Source: Laspinema olomoucense D3b
GTDB lineage: Bacteria > Cyanobacteriota > Cyanobacteriia > Cyanobacteriales > Laspinemataceae
NCBI RefSeq assembly: GCF_025370785.1
Contig: NZ_JAMXFA010000009.1
Coordinates: 1-64,000, forward strand
Length of the DNA stretch: 64,000 bases
Direction of reading: 5' to 3'
A program made the position numbers and the translations under genes. How positions within the stretch are numbered: position 1 is the stretch's first letter; each line of letters opens with the position of its first letter. The notes beneath the pieces were generated by a model, which worked only from the letters and a program-made list of their open reading frames with translations, was not told the origin of the DNA and made no database searches. Shown piece after piece: positions 58,721 through 64,000 of the stretch.

Positions 58721-61321
58721 TTACAGCCAATTGCCCACTAAAACATAAGCTGCCCAATAAATAGGATGTTGATAATCGGGATTCTTCAACAGGTTGATTT
58801 GAGCTTGGCGCAAAGCTTCTGATTTAGTGAGATTACCTTCGTTTAAGGATTTGTAAAAGTCTATCATCACGGGGACCGTTGCGGCATCATCAATGTACCA
58901 TAGAGTTGCCAGGGTACTGCGTGCACCGGCGCGAACAGCCATTCCTGCCAATCCCAAGGCGGCGCGATTGTCCCCCGTTGCAGTTTGACAGGCACTCAGA
59001 ACCAGTAGTTCTAGGGCTTCGTTATTGTTACTGCGATTTCTCACGCGGAGTAAACTATCTAGTTCATTAACATTAATGCGATCGTCCCAAGCGAGAATAA
59101 ATGTATCTTCTGCACTAGAACTAAATTGACCGTGAGTGGCAATATGAACCACGGGAAAGGGAGTTTCTAAAAGCTGTTGTTGTAAAGTCTCACGGGTAAA
59201 TCCATTATCCATGAGGACGATGCCGGAAAGGGCAGCATTGATTTGTTCAACTTCCAGCGCCACATTCGGCAGTTGTGCGAAGCCAAATCGTTCTTCACTT
59301 AAACCGGCAGTTAAGGCTTTTAGCGCTTGTCGCTTCAGGGGTTGAAGGGCGGTGAGTTTGAGTCCGGGACTAACGGCAACGCTGTATTTTTCTAACAAAA
59401 ATTGTTCCCCGTCATACAAGGCAGCCATTGGAATATTTCTAAACAGTCCATCGGGAACAAAGACTAACGTTTTAATCCCACTGGCGGCTAAAGTGTCTTG
59501 AATGGGGGTAATTAACCAGTTGTAAACGGTGTTGGCATGAACCCGATATTGTCGAGAAGTGCGAGTTACCAGGGTTCTTCTTAGGCTGATGAGAGTTTGT
59601 TCGATTTCTTCTTTGGGTAAGGGGGTGGAATAATGCTTTAACGGTTGATTGGGGAGAGAAACAATGACTTCTAAGCGATCGCCTAAGACGATGGGATAGA
59701 TAATCGCCGCTGTGAGGTCAACCTGTTGTTTATCCAGTTCTACAGCATTGCTATCCACACAAGCATCGCGAAAAAAGTTATCCAGTTCGGCTAATTTCAG
59801 AGATTCGATCGCCTGTAATGCTTTTTGTAGATTTTCCTGGGAAATGCCCTGACTGGATGTGCGATTAGCAGGAGTTGAGGGGGCGTCTAACAGTAACGCC
59901 ACTAACTCTCGGTAAACAGGTTCGACACTATCCCGAAAAGAAAACTGCACTTCCCGATTGGTAGTGACTAAATCTAGGCGCAACGACTCCAGAGAGTTAA
60001 CCGCTTGAGAATAGGCTATCACAGCCCCCGGGCGATCGCCGATCGCGAGGAGTAACCGCCCCAGTTGCCATTGCCAGCGATAAGCAATATCCACCGCATT
60101 GATATATTCCGCCAACTCTAGCGCCTGTTGCGTGAGACTTTGGGCTTGCTGCCACTGGCGATTGCGTTCGTATAATTCCCCCAAATTCCCTAACGCATAA
60201 GATTCAGCGCGGCGATCGCCTATACTTTTGGCCTGTTGGACCGCTGTTCCTAAGAGTTTAGCCGCCTCCGGCAGGACCGAGTTCAGGGATGACTTCCCTT
60301 CATGCCACTGTAACCAACTTTGTGCGAACTTAATTCGCGCATACACTGCCATCCGACTCGGAGGCAATGCCTCGATTTGGGCTTGGATTTGCGGAATCCA
60401 GCTTTGGATGAGGGATTCAGAGGGCGAATTACTCAGAATTAGGGGATTTTCAACTAACAGAGAGAGGGCATTGAGACGGGCTTGGACCTGGGTATCGGCT
60501 GATTCTGCGTTAGCGGCGGCTTGTTGATACAACGCCAAAGCTGAGTCTCCATCTTGACGGGCGCGAACCGTATTCCCTAACGCGATCGCACTTTCACTCA
60601 TGGCCGATGGGGACTGTAATCGCTGGGCGGTCTGTAAACTATCCCATAAGACCTCCTCAGACTGTTCTAAATCCCCCACCAGGCGTAAGGCATTTCCCAA
60701 GGCGAGTAAAGCCGTTACTTTGGTATCAGGATCAGTTTCCTCACCTAACCGGGCTTGGAGTTGTTCTAAGCGAGTCACCGATCGCCGGTATAATCCTAAT
60801 GCCTGTAAAGCCCGGGCTTGATTAATCATCGCCCGATATTCCCCGGACTTTTCCCCCGCTTGGCGGTAGGCATCTGCCGCCTGTTCCCAAGTGGTTACTG
60901 CCGCTTCAGTTTGTCCCAGGGTAAATTCCAATCCGCCACGGGTATTCAGGGCTTGGGCGAGGACCCGAACGGATGAGGGAGAGTCCGTCTCACGTTCAAC
61001 CAAAGCTAGACTTTCAGCGATCGCCGCTTTTGCCCTCTCCCACTCTCCCAATTCCTGCAACGCTGCGGACAGATTACTCAAGGCAACCGCTTGTTGCAAT
61101 CGATTCCCTTCCCCATCACTGCGACTGGCAGCCGTTTCCCAAATCGCCACCGCTGCGGAAAATTCCCCAGATTGGTAAAGTTGACGCCCTTGTTCAACTA
61201 ATTCCTCAGTGGTTTGGGCGATCGCACCCAGGGGTAAAGCTAACCAAAACAGACCAACAGATAACAGCAATCCCTGTTTAACGTGAGATAAAGGCTTATG
61301 TTGAGGGTGTCGCATTTTCAT
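58721..61321 (-). CDS. CHAT-domain protein with TPR repeats
   Basis: A protein of about 866 residues from ATG 61321 (MKMRHPQHKP). A signal peptide is visible (about 10-36, GLLLSVGLFWLALPLGAIAQ). TPR-like repeats span about 40-450 (YQSGEFSAAVAIWETAASRS; QAADAYRQAGEKSGEYRAMI). The CHAT (caspase-like) domain covers about 560-866, with the His in FPVVHIATHGQFSS and the Cys in LVLSACQTATGDNRAALG forming the expected dyad. The end IYWAAYVLVGNW is typical. CHAT proteases with TPR next to secreted haemagglutinin-like proteins are frequent in cyanobacteria; the target is unknown. It is probably exported. Confidence 0.88.
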   Translation of the reverse strand: MKMRHPQHKPLSHVKQGLLLSVGLFWLALPLGAIAQTTEELVEQGRQLYQSGEFSAAVAIWETAASRSDGEGNRLQQAVALSNLSAALQELGEWERAKAAIAESLALVERETDSPSSVRVLAQALNTRGGLEFTLGQTEAAVTTWEQAADAYRQAGEKSGEYRAMINQARALQALGLYRRSVTRLEQLQARLGEETDPDTKVTALLALGNALRLVGDLEQSEEVLWDSLQTAQRLQSPSAMSESAIALGNTVRARQDGDSALALYQQAAANAESADTQVQARLNALSLLVENPLILSNSPSESLIQSWIPQIQAQIEALPPSRMAVYARIKFAQSWLQWHEGKSSLNSVLPEAAKLLGTAVQQAKSIGDRRAESYALGNLGELYERNRQWQQAQSLTQQALELAEYINAVDIAYRWQWQLGRLLLAIGDRPGAVIAYSQAVNSLESLRLDLVTTNREVQFSFRDSVEPVYRELVALLLDAPSTPANRTSSQGISQENLQKALQAIESLKLAELDNFFRDACVDSNAVELDKQQVDLTAAIIYPIVLGDRLEVIVSLPNQPLKHYSTPLPKEEIEQTLISLRRTLVTRTSRQYRVHANTVYNWLITPIQDTLAASGIKTLVFVPDGLFRNIPMAALYDGEQFLLEKYSVAVSPGLKLTALQPLKRQALKALTAGLSEERFGFAQLPNVALEVEQINAALSGIVLMDNGFTRETLQQQLLETPFPVVHIATHGQFSSSAEDTFILAWDDRINVNELDSLLRVRNRSNNNEALELLVLSACQTATGDNRAALGLAGMAVRAGARSTLATLWYIDDAATVPVMIDFYKSLNEGNLTKSEALRQAQINLLKNPDYQHPIYWAAYVLVGNWL

Positions 61322-61527
61322 AAATAAATCTGGAGAACTGGACCGTGAAAAGTTCTGTGAAATCATTAATTAGGGGCCTTCAACTATCCAGTTCGTCTGT
61401 GTATGACTTGATGCCTGAATGACTCTTTGGCGTGAAGGAATTTTGTCAAACGTAAGCTGGGTGGACTTCGCAACTCAAATAAAAGGGTCAGCATACTCTG
61501 ATAAGCGTCACAGAAGAGGGATAGCTT

Positions 61528-64000
61528 TCAACCCGGGCTAGAGGGGGAACAACGATCAGGGAACAACTGATAGCGGTTTGTCGGTGTAGCGGTTAACACC
61601 AGATTGCCGCGCTCGTCGATCGCCCATCCGGTTGTTTCCACCAGTGGTGGAGCCTCCATTGCCACCGGCGACTGCTGGGCGGGCTGGCGGCTGTGCGATT
61701 CTCCATTGAGGGCGACCGGACGCAAATCGTGCAAAACCGACCATCCCATCAAGGGTTGATTCGGATTTTCTGGCAAACCCCCTCGTCCCGTAATCACAAA
61801 GCGATTTCCTTTTTGTGCGCGACAGCCGCTGACGATGCGATCTCTGGGATCGGTAGGATTATCTTCTAACTCTACCAATCCTGAAGCTGGATCGAGAGCC
61901 GGTTCTTGGACGTTGATCGTGCCATCCAGACCCAACTGAGAACTAGCGGTAATCTGACTGTCAGGAGAGAGAAATAAACCTTGGGTGACAATATTGATGT
62001 TCCCCCCATTGCCACTGACGGCATTAGCGCGAACTAAACTATTTTCCAGGGCTACAATCGTACTGGCCGCGATCGCCAAGTTCCCGCCATCGCCCCGATC
62101 ACCCAGTGCTTCTACACTAATGCCACCGTTATTGCTTAAAATCAAACCATTCTGGACGTTCAACTCCACATTTCCCCCCCGTCCAGAGGCCGTAGTTGCC
62201 GCAATCGAACCCTGGCGATCGACAGAGATGGATGAGGCATTAATTTGTAACGTTCCGGCATTTCCCGTACCTGCATGAGTTACGGTAATCGTGCCGCCAT
62301 CGCTGAGTCTGATGCGATCGGCATTGATCGTCACTGCTCCCGTATTTCCCGTAGGAACCGGCGGGCTAAAAAATGCTTGCTGCAACTCTAGTGGTGCTTG
62401 GAAAGCACTCGCCCCCATTTGAGATTCAAAAAACCCGCCACTGGAAACCCCAACGATTTCAATTTCCGAAGCACTCACCGTAATCCGACCAGCATTTCCC
62501 GTCCCACTGGTAAATGCACCCATCGCCCCCCCATCTTTGAGGATAATCCTAGGGCTCGTCACCTGTAGTTCTCCCACATTTCCCGATCCAAAGGTTTGCA
62601 ACCCCACCAAACTCGGCGATCCGATAAATGGATTTGCCCCCACCACCTTGATTTCTTCGCTCGCCTGAATCGTCAGATTGCCCCCATTCCCGGTTCCCGA
62701 ACCGGGAATTGGTTCTCCCAATACCGACAGGGAAGGAAGCAGGGAGGAAAAGAGGGTCGCACCTGCTTCCACCTGTAATCTGCGCGTCGAAATTGACACA
62801 TCCCCGGCATTTCCCGCTCCAAAGGTAATACTTCCCATCTGGGTGAGATTTTCTGGATTTAACGGCGTTACGCCACTCACGAGAATAGTATCGGCATTGA
62901 CTCTGACATCTCCTCCATTTCCCTGTCCCGCATTGGGCAAAGGCTCTCCGAGAAGCTTGGTCAAGACCAGAGAACTCAAACCTGCTCCTTCTGTGAGGGT
63001 TAAACGCGGCGTGGAAACGCTCATGTTACCTCCTTCTCCTGTCTGGCTCGTCGAGACAAATAGTCCAGAGGCCAACACCGGGACGCGGGGATTCACTTTT
63101 TGCAGCAAAATCGACTCTGAGGCAGTAACGCTGAGATCTCCCCCACGTCCCGTTCCTTCATTCGAGCTTCCCATCTGTGCGCCATTGGTCATCGTGACTT
63201 CCACCGCAGAAATATTGACATTGCCGCCTTGGCCTGCACCCACTAAGTAACTAGAAATACCACTAAAGAGTAAGGGATTATAGGCAACGGCATTATCTCC
63301 CGTGATAGAATTTGCAGTCACGGTCATATTTGCACCCTTTCCTGTCGAGGTGGAACCGGCAAGGCTATTAATTTGTGCGCCATCGGTTAAGTTGATTTCT
63401 GTGGCATTGACGGTAATTTCTCCACCGGATCCGCTGGCAAAATTTTCACTGGTTACGCGACTGTTGAGATTGCGGTCTAATAGAGTGGGGCGGTCAATTT
63501 CGCTGATATCTGGAATGCCCGTAGGAGGAATGGCAAACCCCGCGATCGCCAGTTTTTCTGCATTGACGGTGACGTTTCCAGCGTTCCCCGCCCCTAAACT
63601 TACGGTTTGAATCCGAGAACCGTCGGTGAGGGTCGTTACTGGGGCATTCACAATTACTTCGCCACTATTTCCGGTAGCGGTTTGCAGCACTTGGTTGACA
63701 ATCCAGGAACTAAAAGGAAAAATTAAATCAACGCCGGATAAGCTGAGAGATTCGCTGGCATTTATGGCAATATTGCCGCTGTTAAAAGTTCCGGGAGTCA
63801 CTGCCACAATTTGCGATCGCTCTAAGCCAATATTTTTCCCGACCACTTGAATTCCGGCAATCGGATTGTCTACTACGGCTGGATTGAATAAGGAACTGCG
63901 ATCGCTCAATTGAATGTTGCCAAATTCCGCCACGCGATCGTATCCCAACACGATGCCTCCGGGAGTGGGTATCACATCCACTCCCCCATTCGTCACGCTA
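61528..64000 (-). CDS. Filamentous haemagglutinin-like (two-partner secretion) exoprotein, 5' part outside window
   Basis: The frame runs off the right edge; at least 823 residues are seen. The sequence is long beta-helix repeats of the TpsA/S-layer-family kind: GSGNGGEIT..-type units such as GNAGNVTVNAEKLAI and GNGGNLTIQASEEIKVVG recur about every 20-50 residues, with IDRQGSIAATTASGRGGNVE and SPDSQITASSQLGLDGTINV near the end. The C-terminal LVELEDNPTDPRDRIVSGCR block and its single Cys match the usual end of cyanobacterial TpsA. The secretion signal and the TPS domain must lie beyond base 64000. A CHAT-TPR gene follows it on the same strand. Confidence 0.88.
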   Translation of the reverse strand, partial: SVTNGGVDVIPTPGGIVLGYDRVAEFGNIQLSDRSSLFNPAVVDNPIAGIQVVGKNIGLERSQIVAVTPGTFNSGNIAINASESLSLSGVDLIFPFSSWIVNQVLQTATGNSGEVIVNAPVTTLTDGSRIQTVSLGAGNAGNVTVNAEKLAIAGFAIPPTGIPDISEIDRPTLLDRNLNSRVTSENFASGSGGEITVNATEINLTDGAQINSLAGSTSTGKGANMTVTANSITGDNAVAYNPLLFSGISSYLVGAGQGGNVNISAVEVTMTNGAQMGSSNEGTGRGGDLSVTASESILLQKVNPRVPVLASGLFVSTSQTGEGGNMSVSTPRLTLTEGAGLSSLVLTKLLGEPLPNAGQGNGGDVRVNADTILVSGVTPLNPENLTQMGSITFGAGNAGDVSISTRRLQVEAGATLFSSLLPSLSVLGEPIPGSGTGNGGNLTIQASEEIKVVGANPFIGSPSLVGLQTFGSGNVGELQVTSPRIILKDGGAMGAFTSGTGNAGRITVSASEIEIVGVSSGGFFESQMGASAFQAPLELQQAFFSPPVPTGNTGAVTINADRIRLSDGGTITVTHAGTGNAGTLQINASSISVDRQGSIAATTASGRGGNVELNVQNGLILSNNGGISVEALGDRGDGGNLAIAASTIVALENSLVRANAVSGNGGNINIVTQGLFLSPDSQITASSQLGLDGTINVQEPALDPASGLVELEDNPTDPRDRIVSGCRAQKGNRFVITGRGGLPENPNQPLMGWSVLHDLRPVALNGESHSRQPAQQSPVAMEAPPLVETTGWAIDERGNLVLTATPTNRYQLFPDRCSPSSPG

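Noticed and set aside
62596-63850. Plus-strand frames opposite the haemagglutinin-like gene
   Set aside because: They are shadows of the repeat-rich minus-strand coding sequence.

Overview
ORGANISM. The window looks like a chromosomal segment of a filamentous cyanobacterium outside the heterocyst model set, probably an oscillatorialean (inference). The octamer GCGATCGC (HIP1) occurs throughout. There are many cyanobacterial or cyanobacteria-enriched families: DUF928, DUF1830, DUF4079, a DUF6761-like protein, CHAT-TPR with a secreted exoprotein, and long pentapeptide and TPR proteins. Heptamer tandem repeats of the type described in cyanobacteria are abundant. No rRNA, tRNA, CRISPR array or intact insertion sequence was recognised. 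LAYOUT 1-35.3 kb. This half is a dispersed contractile injection system (CIS, phage-tail-like) locus. It starts with a baseplate J-like protein, a tail-protein-I-like protein and a DUF4159-like protein. A dCache-HAMP-cyclic-nucleotide-binding sensor and two large Ig-like proteins with one membrane helix each follow (one ends in WD40 repeats); the Ig-like proteins are candidate membrane anchors. Next are a pentapeptide-repeat protein, a TPR protein and a small HTH protein. A 1023-residue DUF4157 protein with five annexin-like repeats and a hydrophobic C-terminal region is the best candidate cargo, and a small unknown protein sits directly after it. On the minus strand are a remnant GxxExxY gene, the CIS AAA ATPase, a small partner and a long DUF4255 protein. 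Three tandem paralogous methyltransferases and a minus-strand histidine kinase/LuxR-type regulator pair come next. The structural operon follows: DUF4255 protein, sheath, three tube-like proteins, two tail-assembly-chaperone-like proteins and a DUF6760-like frame overlapping the last chaperone in -1. LysM, spike, gp25, PAAR and tape-measure genes are not in the window; they may lie to the left of base 1. LAYOUT 35.6-64 kb. This half holds ordinary chromosomal genes: DUF928, CHASE2-adenylate cyclase, metallo-hydrolase, MscS channel with a cyclic-nucleotide-binding domain, radical SAM/B12 protein, DUF1830, DUF4079, an ABC ATPase with a membrane-protein neighbour, an OmpR-type regulator, CGFS glutaredoxin plus BolA, a duplicated-domain secreted protein, a subtilase with P-domain, a CAP-RTX protein, PlsC-like acyltransferase, TadA, DCC thioredoxin-like protein, GrxC, a small MscS channel, a CHAT-TPR protein and the 3'-terminal part of a secreted haemagglutinin-like exoprotein that runs off the right edge. 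HOW IT FITS TOGETHER. The CIS genes carry their own likely signal inputs: a two-component pair divergent from the sheath operon with two palindromes in the shared promoter region, and a cyclic-nucleotide-binding sensor inside the baseplate gene cluster. That sensor's C-terminal module is nearly the same as that of the MscS channel 33 kb away, and a cyclase lies between them. Heptamer arrays are confined to the CIS half. One lies between sheath and tube genes, and another is read in frame as the hydrophobic core of a signal peptide.
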